Below the pieces are notes generated by a model. That model did no database searches. It was not told the origin of the DNA and worked only from the letters and a program-made list of their open reading frames with translations. This document shows, in pieces, positions 42,404 to 53,235 of a stretch of 64,000 nt of DNA (the stretch's first letter is position 1; the number at the start of each line of letters is the position of its first letter). The position numbers and the translations under genes are program-made. Source of the stretch: Buchnera aphidicola (Formosaphis micheliae) (lineage in GTDB: Bacteria > Pseudomonadota > Gammaproteobacteria > Enterobacterales > Enterobacteriaceae); contig NZ_CP135047.1 in assembly GCF_039403185.1 (NCBI RefSeq), forward strand, positions 310,001-374,000, in the 5' to 3' direction.

Positions 42404-43340
42404 ATGGAACATTCGTTATATAAAAAATACATAATTTCTATTCATAATTTTAATCGTAATCAATTAGAATTAATATTAAAAATTTCTGATTTTTTAAAAA
42501 AATACGAAATCTGATATATTAAAAATAAAATTATTGCAGTTGTTTTTTGAGCCTTTAACACAAACTAGATTATCATTTGAAGCAGTAATTCATCGATGAG
42601 GAGCTTCTTTAATAGGTTTTACTAATAATAAACGATATCTCTTTAAATAAAAAGGAGAATCATTAGCTGATACTATATTAGTCATAAGTAAGTACGTATG
42701 CTGATGTAATTGTTATTAGACATTCACAAGAAGGAGCTACTAAATTAGCGTCAGAATATTCTAATAACATATCTATACTTAAATTCAGGTGATAGAGCTA
42801 ATCAATATCCAACACAAAATTTATTAGATTTATTTACTATCTAAGAAATTCAATACAGATTAAATAACCTTAAAATTACTATGGTAGGAAATTTAAAATA
42901 TGGAAGAACAGTTCATTCGTTAACATAATATTTATCTAAATTTGAAAATAATTCGTTTTTTTTATTTCTCCAGATTCCTTAACTATACCACATAACATAT
43001 GTAATATGTTATCAAAAAAAATAAAATGGATTAGATGTAATAATATTAAAGATATTATTAATAAAAAAGATATTCTTTATATCAATAAAATTCAGACAGA
43101 AAAATTCAATATTACTAAACATTTCAATACTTAATCTCAATTTATTTTGCGATTAATAGATTTAAAAAAAAAGTAAAAAAAATTTAAAAATATTACATCC
43201 ACTACTTTGTATTAATGAAATTTCTATTAATATAGATCATACAAATTATTTATGGTACTTTAAACAAGAAAAAAATAAAATTTATACAAGGACAAGAATT
43301 ATTATCTTTAATATTAAATAAAAACTTAAATATTGATAAA
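42404..43340 (+). pseudogene. pyrB: aspartate carbamoyltransferase catalytic subunit, decayed
   Basis: Starts with an ATG and reads SLYKKYIISIHNFNRNQLEL, like E. coli PyrB, then stops at TGA after about 37 codons. Shifted frames give FFEPLTQTRLSFE (carbamoyl-phosphate motif, with its second-last Arg pair altered), [54 protein letters not shown] and TNYLWYFKQE. Many stops and several frameshifts interrupt it. It cannot make an enzyme. The 3' boundary with pyrI is approximate. Confidence 0.92.
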
Positions 43341-43806
43341 AATAATGATGTATACAAAATAAAAACAGAAAAAATTAAATATGGAAGTATTATTAATCAT
43401 ATTCCATAATATATCAAATTAAAATTGTTAACATTTTTCAAATTAACTAAAACTGAAAAAAAATTAATATAGATTTGAATTTACTTTCCAAAAAAATATA
43501 TAAACAAGATATTATTAAAGTAGAAAACATATTTTTAACTAATGGACAAATCAACAAATTAAAAAAATGTATAATCCATATGTTAGTATAAACTATATCG
43601 ATAATTATTAACTAGTTAGAAAAATATTTCTTATATTATTACCTAATATTATAAAAAATATTAATATGTCCAAATATTAGTTACATTAGTAATACTAATA
43701 CTATTAATTTTAATTTCAAATTCATTTAAAATAAATAGATAAATTTAAAATCTAAATATTGTAAAAAATAATTCGAAAAACATGTAATTCTATGTAATTA
43801 TAAATA
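43341..43806 (+). pseudogene. pyrI: aspartate carbamoyltransferase regulatory subunit, decayed
   Basis: Reads KIKTEKIKYGSIINHIP (E. coli LQVEAIKRGTVIDHIP) then stops; later KLLTFFKLTKTEKKLI, KVENIFLTNGQI, IDNYxLV, ICPNISYISN and CKYCKK-FEKHV are readable across frames. One zinc ligand has changed (the second Cys of the first pair is Tyr). Position after pyrB is as in E. coli. Confidence 0.88.
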
Positions 43807-43896
43807 ATCGTTATATATGTATAATTATTAATTAAAATTATTAATTTAAAATTATATATTTAATAAATAAAAACTATTCAATAATAAAGGATATAT

Positions 43897-44286
43897 ATGC
43901 TTAAATCAATTACTACAAAACAAGCCCCTCAACCTATAGGTCCATACTCTCAAGCTATAAAATATGGAAAAATGGTATTTGTATCAGGACAAATTCCTAT
44001 AGAAATTAATTCAAATAATATTAAAGGAGACATTGAGCATCAAACAACTATCACTTTAAAACATATCAAAACAATTATTGAACACTCAGGCTTAAAAATA
44101 AAAGACATAATTAAAACAACTATTTTTTTAACAGATATAAATCAATTAGAGACAGTAAATAAAGTATATAAAAATTTTTTTATAATAAATGAATCTACAA
44201 CATTTCCAGCTAGATCATGTGTACAAGTGTCCTCTTTACCTAATAATGCAAAAATTGAAATAGAAGTCATAGCAATGAATAATTAA
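43897..44286 (+). CDS. ridA: 2-iminobutanoate/2-iminopropanoate deaminase RidA
   Basis: Clears reactive enamine/imine intermediates released by PLP enzymes such as threonine dehydratase. 129 residues (E. coli 128). Conserved PQPIGPYSQAIKYG near the start and the active-site Arg in FPARSCVQVSSLP. Start supported by AAGGA. Position after pyrBI is the E. coli one. The intact frame beside the ruined pyrBI shows selective retention. Confidence 0.95.
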   Translation: MLKSITTKQAPQPIGPYSQAIKYGKMVFVSGQIPIEINSNNIKGDIEHQTTITLKHIKTIIEHSGLKIKDIIKTTIFLTDINQLETVNKVYKNFFIINESTTFPARSCVQVSSLPNNAKIEIEVIAMNN

Positions 44287-44299
44287 AATAATGGAATAA

Positions 44300-44320
44300 T
44301 CCTGGAACATTTTTCCAGGA
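44300..44320. terminator. hairpin after ridA
   Basis: Eight-base perfect arms (44300-44307, 44313-44320) containing TCCTGGAA/TTCCAGGA and a five-base loop, 13 bases past ridA. Genes converge here, so it can act on either side. Confidence 0.65.
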
Positions 44321-44355
44321 ACTAAATTTTAAAATAATCATTTATAATTTTCAAA

Positions 44356-44374
44356 TATGCCACAAAGTGGCATA
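44356..44374 (-). terminator. hairpin after deaD
   Basis: Perfect 8-bp arms (44356-44363, 44367-44374) with a three-base loop, 15 bases past the deaD stop. A T-containing run follows on the minus strand. Confidence 0.65.
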
Positions 44375-44388
44375 AATCAAGGAATATA

Positions 44389-46188
44389 TCATATATTACG
44401 ACGACGAGAAGATATATAACTTTTAATATTATCTTGTTTACTATTATTATTAAAATTATTAGAATTCTGATTACGTTCTTTAAAACGCCGACTATCAATT
44501 ATACGCATATTTTTTCGATGTCTAGTAATATAATTTCTTAAAGATAAAAGCTTTAAATTGATATTTTTATTGAGAATTCTAGTACGTACTAAACGTTTTA
44601 ATAAATCTTTAGATAAACCATGAGGTAATTCAATAGTAGCATAAGAAGCAAAAAGTTTAATATTTCCAATTTGACGACTAGTAATATTACCTTCATTAGC
44701 AATAGCTCCTACTATATGACGAACTTCTACTCCGTCATCACGACCTACTTCAATACGATATAAATCTATATCTTTTAAATCTCTTCTATCTCGACGAAAT
44801 TTACTCATTTTACTATAAGTATGCTGTCTTTCTTCTTCATAAGGTAATTTACTAATTTTTCTTATTTGTTCATCAGGTTTTATGATTAAAGGTCTTTCAC
44901 CTTGAGCCATTTTTAATAAAGCTGCAGCTAAACTTTCTATATCTAGTGTATTTTCTGGCTTTAATTTTGGCAATAAAGAGCGGTAATCATCTAAATCTAT
45001 ACTCTGTAATTGTATTTTAATTTTTTTAGAAAATCTAGAGAGACGACGTTCGCTCAATAATTCCGTTTTTGGCAATTCTACTTCTTTAATATTAATTTTT
45101 ATAGTACGTTCAATATTACGCAACAATCGTCTCTCTCTATTTTCAACAAACAATAAAGCTTTTCCTGTTCTACCTGCTCTACCAGTTCTCCCTATTCTAT
45201 GTACATATGATTCAACATCCATAGGAATATCATAATTAATTACAAAACTAATTCGATCAACATCTAAACCACGAGCTGCTACATCAGTAGCAATTAAAAT
45301 ATCTAAACGTCCATCTTTTAATCTTTCTAAAGTTTGTTCTCGTAAAGACTGATTCATGTCTCCATTTAAAGCAGCACTATTATAACCACTTTTTTCTAAT
45401 GCTTCTGACACTTCTAATGTAGCATTTTTAGTACGAACAAAAATAATAGAAGCAGAAAAATCTTCTACTTCTAAAAAACGTATCAAAGCATCAGTTTTAC
45501 GTCCATATACAATCCAAAAACTTTGTTGTATATCAGGTCGTGTAGTAATACTTGATTGAATACGTACTTCTTTTGTATTTTTCATAAATCGACGTGAAAT
45601 ACGACGAATAACATCTGGCATTGTAGCAGAAAACAAAGCTGTTTGATGATTATCAGGAATATTAGACATAATAGATTCTACATCTTCTATAAAACCCATT
45701 CTCAACATTTCATCTGCTTCGTCTAACACCACTCCTCGTAATTTTGATAAATTTAAAGTTCCTCTTTTTAAATGATCTAATAAACGACCAGGAGTCCCTA
45801 CTACGACTTGAGAACCTTCTCTAAGAGCTCTTAATTGTGATTCATATCTTTGACCACCATACAAAGCTAAAACTCGTATTCCAGATATATACTTTGAAAA
45901 TTCAGAAAAAGCTTCAGCCACCTGTATAGCTAATTCTCTAGTAGGTGTTAACACTAAAATTTGTGGTAAACTTATATTTAATTGTATATTGTTTAATAAG
46001 GGTAAAGAAAAAGCAGCAGTTTTTCCACTTCCAGTTTGAGCCATACCTAAAACGTCTTTTCCTAATAATAAATGAGGAATGCATGCAGATTGAATAGGAG
46101 ATGGTTTTTTATATCCTAATTCACCTAACGCTTTAACAATATGTGAATTTAAACCAAGAGTAGAAAATGTATTTTCAGTATGTGTCAT
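44389..46188 (-). CDS. deaD: cold-shock DEAD-box RNA helicase DeaD (CsdA)
   Basis: Unwinds RNA in ribosome assembly and mRNA decay. 599 residues from the ATG at 46188 (E. coli 629); a TTG at 46215 gives nine more residues with less support. Motifs: [42 protein letters not shown]. The RNA-binding domain near 485-555 is kept ([25 protein letters not shown]). The C-terminal tail is short and Asn/Arg-rich instead of the Gly/Arg-rich E. coli tail. nlpI is missing between it and pnp. Confidence 0.96.
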   Translation of the reverse strand: MTHTENTFSTLGLNSHIVKALGELGYKKPSPIQSACIPHLLLGKDVLGMAQTGSGKTAAFSLPLLNNIQLNISLPQILVLTPTRELAIQVAEAFSEFSKYISGIRVLALYGGQRYESQLRALREGSQVVVGTPGRLLDHLKRGTLNLSKLRGVVLDEADEMLRMGFIEDVESIMSNIPDNHQTALFSATMPDVIRRISRRFMKNTKEVRIQSSITTRPDIQQSFWIVYGRKTDALIRFLEVEDFSASIIFVRTKNATLEVSEALEKSGYNSAALNGDMNQSLREQTLERLKDGRLDILIATDVAARGLDVDRISFVINYDIPMDVESYVHRIGRTGRAGRTGKALLFVENRERRLLRNIERTIKINIKEVELPKTELLSERRLSRFSKKIKIQLQSIDLDDYRSLLPKLKPENTLDIESLAAALLKMAQGERPLIIKPDEQIRKISKLPYEEERQHTYSKMSKFRRDRRDLKDIDLYRIEVGRDDGVEVRHIVGAIANEGNITSRQIGNIKLFASYATIELPHGLSKDLLKRLVRTRILNKNINLKLLSLRNYITRHRKNMRIIDSRRFKERNQNSNNFNNNSKQDNIKSYISSRRRNI

Positions 46189-46590
46189 GCAGTACGTGTA
46201 CCTCTTATGTGACAACTGCGAGTGAATATAATTTATAATAAAATATACTTAATTTAAACGATAAAAAACTTATTACATTATACAAAATATAAAAAAACAT
46301 TTTTTATTTAAAAAAAATTTATATTTATTTTTATATATCAAATAAATTTAATTACTTTTATCTAAATTATTTTATAATAATTATCAATATAATCTATTTA
46401 AAAATTTTAAAAATTATATAGATAGATAATATCTATGTTAAACTTTTTTCAATAAAATACAATATTAATCGTTACTAAATAAAATTTACTAAACATATAT
46501 AATCTCAAATTAACAAACACATTTCTAATTTTACAACTTAAATAAAATTTATCATGTAAGGTAATACTAAAATACTATAATATATATATT
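46189..46590. other. spacer between pnp and deaD
   Basis: 402 bases. E. coli has nlpI here; no remnant is readable. It should hold the deaD promoter. Confidence 0.45.
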
Positions 46591-48672
46591 TCATTCAACT
46601 TCTTTAATACTTAAACGCAAACGACCTTGACGATCCATTTCTAAAACTTTTACTGATACAATCTGATTAATTTTAAGATAATGAGTTACCTTTTCTACTC
46701 TTTTATTAGATATTTGAGAAATATGAACTAATCCCTCTTTTCCTACTCCAATTGAAACAAAAGCTCCAAAATCAACAATACGTGTTACTTTTCCAGAATA
46801 TATTCGACCGACTTCCACTTCAGCTGTAATTTCTTCAATTCTACGAATAGCATTATCTGCTTTTTCTTGCATTACTGCAGAAATTTTTACTGTCCCATCA
46901 TCTTCTATTTCAATTGTTGTGCCAGTTTCTTCAGTTAACATTCTAATTATAGAACCACCTTTTCCTATAACATCTTTAATTTTTTCTGGATTAATTTTGA
47001 TAACATGTATACGTGGAGCAAATTCAGAAATTTCATGTCTAGGTGCTTTTAAAGATTTTTCCATGATATTTAAAATATATAATCTAGCTTTTTTGGCTTT
47101 CTCTAATGCTAATGTCATAATAGTATCAGTAACACCTTCTATTTTTATGTCCATTTGTAATGCTGTAATACCATCTTTTGTTCCAGCTACTTTGAAATCC
47201 ATATCTCCTAAATGATCTTCATCTCCTAAAATATCAGAAAGTATTACATAATTTTCACCTTCTTTTACTAAACCCATAGCAATACCAGCAACAGCTGAAT
47301 TAATAGGAACTCCCGCATCCATTAATGCTAATGATGCTCCACATACTGATGCCATTGACGAAGAACCATTTGATTCAGTAACTTCTGACACTATTCTAAT
47401 AGTATAAGGAAATAATTCTATATTTGGCATTACAGCTAATATACTACGTTTAGCTAATCTTCCATGTCCTATTTCACGTCTTTTTGGTGATCCAATTATA
47501 CCAATTTCACCCACAGAATAAGCTGGAAAGTTATAATGAAACAAAAAGTGATCTATTCTATCACCTAGTAAATCATCTAAATTTTGAGCGTCTCGAGAAG
47601 TACCTAATGTCGCAGATACTAATACTTGAGTTTCTCCTCTAGTAAATAAAGCCGATCCATGTGCTCTAGGTAAAATTCCAGTACACATATCTAAAGAACG
47701 AATCATATCATGATCTCTGCCATCAATACGTATATTATTTTTTAAAATGCGATTACGTACTATATTTCGTTCTATTTCATAAAATATATACTCAATTATT
47801 GATATGTCTAAAGAGGAATCTTCTTTAATTAAATTTTCTATAATCTCATTCTTAATATATTTTAATTGTTCAAATCTTTCTTTCTTTTCAATAATTTTAT
47901 ATGCGTTCTCTAAACTACATTTAGATAAATTTAATATTTTAGCTTTTAACAAATCATCAATAGGTAATATATTTATATTCCACTGAGATTTCTTATATTT
48001 ATCAGAAAAAATTCGAATGTTATCTATGACTATTCTTTGTTGTTGGTGTGCAAATAAAATAGCATCAATAATTTTTTCTTCACTTAATATATTAGCTTCA
48101 GCTTCAACCATTAAAATAGCAGTACTAGTACCCGAAACGACCAAATCTAAATTACTTACTTTTAATTCATCAGTAGTAGGATTTAAAATATATTGATTAT
48201 CAATCAAACCAACTCTTGATGCTCCAATAGGACCTTGAAATGGGATTCCTGATAAACTTAATGCAGCAGAAACACCAATAATAGATACAATATCTGGATT
48301 AATTTGAGGATTTACTGATACTACAGTAGCTATAATTTGAACTTCATTAAAAAAATACTTAGGGAATAAAGGACGAATAGGTCTATCGATTAATCTTGCA
48401 ATAAGTATTTCATTTTCACTTGGACGTCCTTCTCGACGGAAAAAACCTCCAGGAATTCTACCTACAGCATATGTCCTTTCTTGATAACTAACTGTTAATG
48501 GGAAAAAGTTTTGACCTATTTTTTGTATCTTATCACCTACAATAGTAACTAATACAGAAGTATCATCCATACTTACCATTATGGCAGAAGTTGCCTGTCT
48601 AGCCATCATACCAGTTTCTAAAGTTACAGTATGTCTACCATACTTAAATTTGTACACAATAGGTTTTAGCAA
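46591..48672 (-). CDS. pnp: polynucleotide phosphorylase
   Basis: 3'-5' phosphorolytic exoribonuclease. 693 residues (E. coli 711). Two RNase PH-like domains (the second with [23 protein letters not shown] and the active [16 protein letters not shown]), then KH ([17 protein letters not shown]) and S1 domains. I chose the TTG at 48672, which has AAGGA seven bases upstream and gives MLKPIVYKF like E. coli MLNPIVRKF; an in-frame ATG at 48705 lies before it. With RNase E truncated, PNPase cannot dock on a degradosome here. Confidence 0.95.
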   Translation of the reverse strand: MLKPIVYKFKYGRHTVTLETGMMARQATSAIMVSMDDTSVLVTIVGDKIQKIGQNFFPLTVSYQERTYAVGRIPGGFFRREGRPSENEILIARLIDRPIRPLFPKYFFNEVQIIATVVSVNPQINPDIVSIIGVSAALSLSGIPFQGPIGASRVGLIDNQYILNPTTDELKVSNLDLVVSGTSTAILMVEAEANILSEEKIIDAILFAHQQQRIVIDNIRIFSDKYKKSQWNINILPIDDLLKAKILNLSKCSLENAYKIIEKKERFEQLKYIKNEIIENLIKEDSSLDISIIEYIFYEIERNIVRNRILKNNIRIDGRDHDMIRSLDMCTGILPRAHGSALFTRGETQVLVSATLGTSRDAQNLDDLLGDRIDHFLFHYNFPAYSVGEIGIIGSPKRREIGHGRLAKRSILAVMPNIELFPYTIRIVSEVTESNGSSSMASVCGASLALMDAGVPINSAVAGIAMGLVKEGENYVILSDILGDEDHLGDMDFKVAGTKDGITALQMDIKIEGVTDTIMTLALEKAKKARLYILNIMEKSLKAPRHEISEFAPRIHVIKINPEKIKDVIGKGGSIIRMLTEETGTTIEIEDDGTVKISAVMQEKADNAIRRIEEITAEVEVGRIYSGKVTRIVDFGAFVSIGVGKEGLVHISQISNKRVEKVTHYLKINQIVSVKVLEMDRQGRLRLSIKEVE

Positions 48673-48763
48673 AATAATATCCTTAATATATAATTTTTTG
48701 ATCATGACCTAAATAACTAATTCATAATATGAACCTATAAATTATAACATAGACAAATATTAT

Positions 48764-48803
48764 CCCTTTTTACTAATATATACTAATAATAGTATAAAAA
48801 GGG
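48764..48803 (-). promoter_or_regulatory. pnp leader hairpin, alternative to the rpsO terminator
   Basis: Arms 48764-48772 and 48795-48803 pair over nine bases. The right arm overlaps the left arm of the terminator hairpin at 48797-48821, so the two structures exclude each other. A leader stem between rpsO and pnp is known in E. coli as an RNase III site used in pnp autoregulation; this may be its counterpart. Confidence 0.45.
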
Positions 48804-48821
48804 CCTGATATAAGCCCTTTT
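48797..48821 (-). terminator. rpsO terminator
   Basis: AAAAGGGC and GCCCTTTT arms (48797-48804, 48814-48821) with a nine-base loop; read on the minus strand a T run follows the stem, the classic shape. It lies 73 bases past rpsO and before pnp, the position of the E. coli t1 terminator. Confidence 0.8.
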
Positions 48822-48893
48822 AAAAATTTTATTTTTATAAATTTAATTTATTACTGTAAAATTACTGTTATTTTAAAATTAATATATTTTAAA

Positions 48894-49163
48894 TTAACGA
48901 CGTAATAACAATAATTCAATTATTTTATTATATCGTGTAGAATTATTATTTTTTAAATAATTTAATAACTTTCGACGTTTAGATACCATTTTTAACAAAC
49001 CCCTACGACTAGAATGATCTTTTTTATGTATTAAAAAATGATTCTGCAAGTAATTAATCTGAGCTGTTAAAAATGCAATTTGCACTTCAGATTTTCCACT
49101 ATCTTTTTCATTAGATCCATATTGTATAATAATACTTCTTTTTTTACTCTCATTGAGAGACAT
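48894..49163 (-). CDS. rpsO: 30S ribosomal protein S15
   Basis: Binds 16S rRNA and organises the S6/S18 platform. 89 residues, the same as E. coli, from the ATG at 49163, which has GGAG six bases upstream; the in-frame start at 49175 is an artefact of extension. [28 protein letters not shown] and [21 protein letters not shown] are highly conserved. Confidence 0.96.
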   Translation of the reverse strand: MSLNESKKRSIIIQYGSNEKDSGKSEVQIAFLTAQINYLQNHFLIHKKDHSSRRGLLKMVSKRRKLLNYLKNNNSTRYNKIIELLLLRR

Positions 49164-49187
49164 ATTTTTCTCCATAATGACAAAAAA

Positions 49188-50108
49188 TTATTTTTCCTTT
49201 ATATTAAATGAAGATAATAATCTTTTAGGTGTGATATATCTTGTATTATTATCCATCTCTCCTAATCCAATGAATACATGTTTTTTTAATACTCTGACTA
49301 ATTTATATCTTCTTGTTATAGGAAAAAATTTTTTTTCCTTGACTAAAGATAGAACCTAATTCATTAGAAATATTTATAGTAGGAATATAAGAAATAGGAG
49401 AATCAATTGACATCAAAATATTATACAAATTTAATTCTTTGATATCTTTTAATAAATTCAATTGTCTGAACGTTATCATTCTATTTATTGGATAAGATCC
49501 TACTTGTATACGACGTAATTGTACTACATGAACACTGAAACTTAATAGTTCACCTAAATCATCTATAATAGTGCGTATATATGTTCCTTTAGAACACTTA
49601 ATATCTAACTTAATTAAATGTTTATTTCTAGAAAGACATTGTAAATGATAAATAATAATTTTTCTATATCTACGTGGAACTATAATTCCTTTTTTAGCAT
49701 ATTTATACAACGATATACCATGTATATTGAATCGTTGAGTATAATGAATAAATTTAGCTAATATTCTACTGAAACAATCTCAATGTTTCTTTCAATTTTT
49801 TAGTAGTAAAATTTACTTTACGTATATTTATTATTTCTCCAGTAGAATCAGATGTAGTGGTACTTGTACCTAATTTAGCAATTACTATATAACGTTTATC
49901 AAAATTAATAGAATATTGAGCAAATTTAATTGATTTACCACAGAAAACAGGTAACATTCCAGTAGCTAAAGGATCTAACGAACTTGTATGACCAACTTTA
50001 TTAACAAACAACATTTTTTATTTTCTGAACAACATGATTAAAAGATAATCCGCAAGGTTTATCTATTAATAACACACCATGAACATGTTTGTTTGTACTA
50101 AAAAACAC
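49188..50108 (-). pseudogene. truB: tRNA pseudouridine-55 synthase TruB, decayed
   Basis: Would make pseudouridine 55 in the T loop of tRNAs. It begins at a GTG (50106-50108) with AGAGGA four bases upstream and reads HVHGVLLIDKPCGLSFN. A frame change at an A6 run (50014-50019) follows, then HTSSLDPLATGMLP with the catalytic Asp. In that frame come TAG (49766) and TAA (49754), then a one-base shift near 49722, then YKYAKKGI, KGTYIRTIIDDLGE, and a third shift at A8T6 before the C-terminal domain (FIGLGEMDN, TPKRLL). Three shifts and two stops make rescue very unlikely. Confidence 0.88.
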
Positions 50109-50153
50109 GATATCCTCTTTTACTATTACCAAAATTATTATTAATTATTATAT

Positions 50154-50510
50154 TTATTCTTTCGTAATATTATTAATTAAATTAGTAATCTTCATACCAT
50201 AAACAAAAGAATCATCATACATAAAATATAATTTTGGTACAATTCGTAATTTTATGTTTTTACTTAATAAAATTCTTATAAAACCAGAAGCATTTTTTAA
50301 AATACTTATTATAGTTTGAATATTCTCGACTTTATTATTTAATGTAGTAAAAAAAATCTTTGCACAACTAAAATCACGAGTTATCTTAACATCAGAAATA
50401 GTAATGATTATATTCAGACGAGGATCTCTTAATTGATATTGAATAATAGTAGCTAACTGTTTTTTTAATTCTTGTTCTATTTTATAAGAACGATGATATT
50501 CTAGTATCAT
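50154..50510 (-). CDS. rbfA: 30S ribosome-binding factor RbfA
   Basis: Helps 16S rRNA 5'-end maturation in late 30S assembly. 118 residues (E. coli 133; the acidic C-terminal tail is missing). The KH-like fold marks are LRDPRLNIIITISDVKITRDFSCAKIFF, ASGFIRILLSKNIKLRIVPKL and the YDDS stretch. Lies between infB and truB as in E. coli. Confidence 0.92.
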   Translation of the reverse strand: MILEYHRSYKIEQELKKQLATIIQYQLRDPRLNIIITISDVKITRDFSCAKIFFTTLNNKVENIQTIISILKNASGFIRILLSKNIKLRIVPKLYFMYDDSFVYGMKITNLINNITKE

Positions 50511-50579
50511 TATTAATTCTCAAAAAAAATAAATTCAATACATTCATACTAATATTATGTCTTACGTAATATAATTTAA

Positions 50580-53219
50580 TTAACATTCAATTTCTTCCAT
50601 TACTTCAATTAAATCATTTATATGAATATTATTATAATTTTTTATACCAATACCACATTCCATTCCTTTTCTAACTTCTACAACGTCCTCTTTAAATCGA
50701 CGTAACGATTCTAATTCACCTTGATAAATTACTGTATTATTTCTTAATATACGAACAGATTTATTTTTTTTTATAATACCTTCAGTAACCATACAACCAG
50801 CAATTTCAGAAAATTTTGGTGATTTAAAAATACTTCTTACAATAGCCAAACCAATAATTTCCTGTTTATGTTTAGGAGATAACAAACCTAAAATAGATTG
50901 TTTTACTTCTTCAATTAATTGATAAATTACAGAATAATAACGAATATTAACATTTTCTAATAGAATCATACGTTTTGCGGAAGAATTAGGTCTAACATTA
51001 AATCCTAACAAAATAGCATTAGAAGCAACTGCCAAAGATACATCTGTTTCTGTAATACCACCTACTCCTGAACCAATAATTTTAACTATTACTTCCTGAT
51101 TAGACAATTTTAATAAAGCATCAGAAATGGCTTCTAAAGAACCTTGTACATCTGATTTCAAAACAATGTTTAATTCAGTAATACCATTTGAAATAGATAA
51201 ATTATTAAAAACGTTTTCTAATTTTATTCTTTTATAACCAGATAACTTCGTTTCACGATATTTTATTTGACGATATAAAGCTACATCACGTGCTTTTTTT
51301 TCATTGTTAACAACAGTGAATATATCTCCAATATTAGGTACATGAGATAATCCTAATATTTGTACTGGTATAGAAGGACCAGCTTCTACGATAAAATTAC
51401 AATTCTCATCTCTCATTGCACGTACTTTTCCATAAGCACACCCACATATTAATATGTCACCTTGCTTTAAAACACCTTCCCTCACTAATACTGTAGCTAT
51501 CGGGCCACGTCCTTTATCAAGAAACGCTTCTATTACTATTCCACTTGACATTCCATTAAAAAATGCTTTTAGATCTAACATTTCCGCTTGTAATGAAATT
51601 GCATTAAGTAAATTATCAATACCTTGTCCTAATTTAGCAGAAATATTAACGAATATATTATCTCCTCCCCATTCTTCAGCAACAATAGAATATTTCATTA
51701 ATTCTTTTTTTAATTTATCAATATTATTTTCTATTTTATCAATTTTATTCATAGCTACAATTATAGGAACATTCGCAGCTTTTGCATGTTGAATAGATTC
51801 TATAGTTTGAGGCATAATACCATCATCCACTGCAATAACTAATATAACAATATCAGTTACTTGTGCGCCTCTTGCTCTCATAGCTGTAAACGCAGCATGA
51901 CCAGGTGTATCTAAAAAAGTTATAATGCCATATTTTGTTTTTACACAATAAGCTCCAATATGTTGAGTAATTCCACCTGCTTCTTGAGAAACAACTTGGG
52001 AAGATCTAATACTATCTAATAACGACGTTTTTCCATGATCAACATGCCCCATAATAGTAACTACAGGTGATCTCAAAGATATTTTAGCTTTACTGTTACA
52101 ACGTTTTATATCATTGATTAATAGTTCTTCTAATTCGTTTTCATTACGTACAATAACTTTATGTCCCATTTCTTCAGCAATTAACTGAGCTGTATCTTTA
52201 TCTATTGTTTGATTAATTGTAACTATTATACCAAGATTCATCATTTTTTTAATTAATTCAGCACTTTTTACAGCCATTTTATTAGCTAATTCTGATACTA
52301 TTATTTTTTCGCCTATTAAAATATCTCTGTTTACAATTTGTATCGGTTTTTTAAAAGATTGTTGTAATAAACTATTTGAATTCTTTTTTTTATAATTATT
52401 ACTGACACAAAAAATAGATTTACTTTCTTCTTGATCTTTCTTAATATTTAGTGTCGTAATATAATTTTTTTTATTATGTATATTTTTAATCTTTTTATTT
52501 TTTGTACGACGCTTACTATCTATTTCTTTTAAATCATTATATTCCGTATGTCGAGTATTAAGAAAATTAATTGAACGATATTCTTTTTTTATATCTTTTT
52601 TATCTATTCTATGATTTAATTTATCTTTAAATATTTTTTTTTCTTCTTTAAGAAAAATGCAATTATTTGACTTATTTTTCGTATTTTTTACATCATAGTT
52701 ATAATTATTATGATTACATTTTTTTATTGAAATAGACTTATCACTTAATTTTAAACTTATAATTTTATCATTAATTATTTTATTTTTTGTTGAAGTAGTT
52801 ATTTTTTTTTTGTCATTTACAGAATGTTCGATTATTAATTCTTCTTGAATTTTATTAATATTGACATGACTTTTATCATTTAACATATGATTAATATTAT
52901 TTTTATTCTCTAATAATTTATTTCTTTCTATTTTATTTTTAAAAAACGTATGTTTTTTTCTAATTTCAATTTGAATAGATCTATTTTTACCTGAATTACT
53001 GATTACATTTAAAATACTACGTGTTTTTCTTTGTAAAGTAATAGGTTTTTTAACAGTATTTAAATTTTTATGTATATTCTTTAATAAAATATCTTTATCC
53101 GATATATTTATAAATTTACCCGTTTTTTCTAAAATTCCTAATTTTGAACAAATATTAATTAATTCATCTACTGATATATTTAGTTCTTGTGCTAACAATT
53201 TTATATTTAAATCAACCAT
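50580..53219 (-). CDS. infB: translation initiation factor IF-2
   Basis: GTPase that places initiator tRNA on the ribosome. 879 residues (E. coli 890). An N-terminal IF2N fold (residues 1-50), then about 240 residues of low-complexity Lys/Asn/Ile, a second IF2N-type domain (about 300-360), and the G domain with [17 protein letters not shown] and NKID. Domains II-IV follow with [16 protein letters not shown]. The linker is far from the E. coli Ala/Glu/Arg composition, which looks like AT drift. Confidence 0.96.
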   Translation of the reverse strand: MVDLNIKLLAQELNISVDELINICSKLGILEKTGKFINISDKDILLKNIHKNLNTVKKPITLQRKTRSILNVISNSGKNRSIQIEIRKKHTFFKNKIERNKLLENKNNINHMLNDKSHVNINKIQEELIIEHSVNDKKKITTSTKNKIINDKIISLKLSDKSISIKKCNHNNYNYDVKNTKNKSNNCIFLKEEKKIFKDKLNHRIDKKDIKKEYRSINFLNTRHTEYNDLKEIDSKRRTKNKKIKNIHNKKNYITTLNIKKDQEESKSIFCVSNNYKKKNSNSLLQQSFKKPIQIVNRDILIGEKIIVSELANKMAVKSAELIKKMMNLGIIVTINQTIDKDTAQLIAEEMGHKVIVRNENELEELLINDIKRCNSKAKISLRSPVVTIMGHVDHGKTSLLDSIRSSQVVSQEAGGITQHIGAYCVKTKYGIITFLDTPGHAAFTAMRARGAQVTDIVILVIAVDDGIMPQTIESIQHAKAANVPIIVAMNKIDKIENNIDKLKKELMKYSIVAEEWGGDNIFVNISAKLGQGIDNLLNAISLQAEMLDLKAFFNGMSSGIVIEAFLDKGRGPIATVLVREGVLKQGDILICGCAYGKVRAMRDENCNFIVEAGPSIPVQILGLSHVPNIGDIFTVVNNEKKARDVALYRQIKYRETKLSGYKRIKLENVFNNLSISNGITELNIVLKSDVQGSLEAISDALLKLSNQEVIVKIIGSGVGGITETDVSLAVASNAILLGFNVRPNSSAKRMILLENVNIRYYSVIYQLIEEVKQSILGLLSPKHKQEIIGLAIVRSIFKSPKFSEIAGCMVTEGIIKKNKSVRILRNNTVIYQGELESLRRFKEDVVEVRKGMECGIGIKNYNNIHINDLIEVMEEIEC

Positions 53220-53235
53220 TCCATCTCTTCCTATA

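Noticed and set aside
42404-43340. A second, partial argF copy after argF
   Set aside because: Both are carbamoyltransferases, but the motifs (SLYKKYIISI start, [20 protein letters not shown]) are those of PyrB, and pyrI follows.
49303-50014. Two separate TruB-like proteins
   Set aside because: They are pieces of one gene: homology runs through the gap between them in other frames, with stops, and extends beyond both ends.
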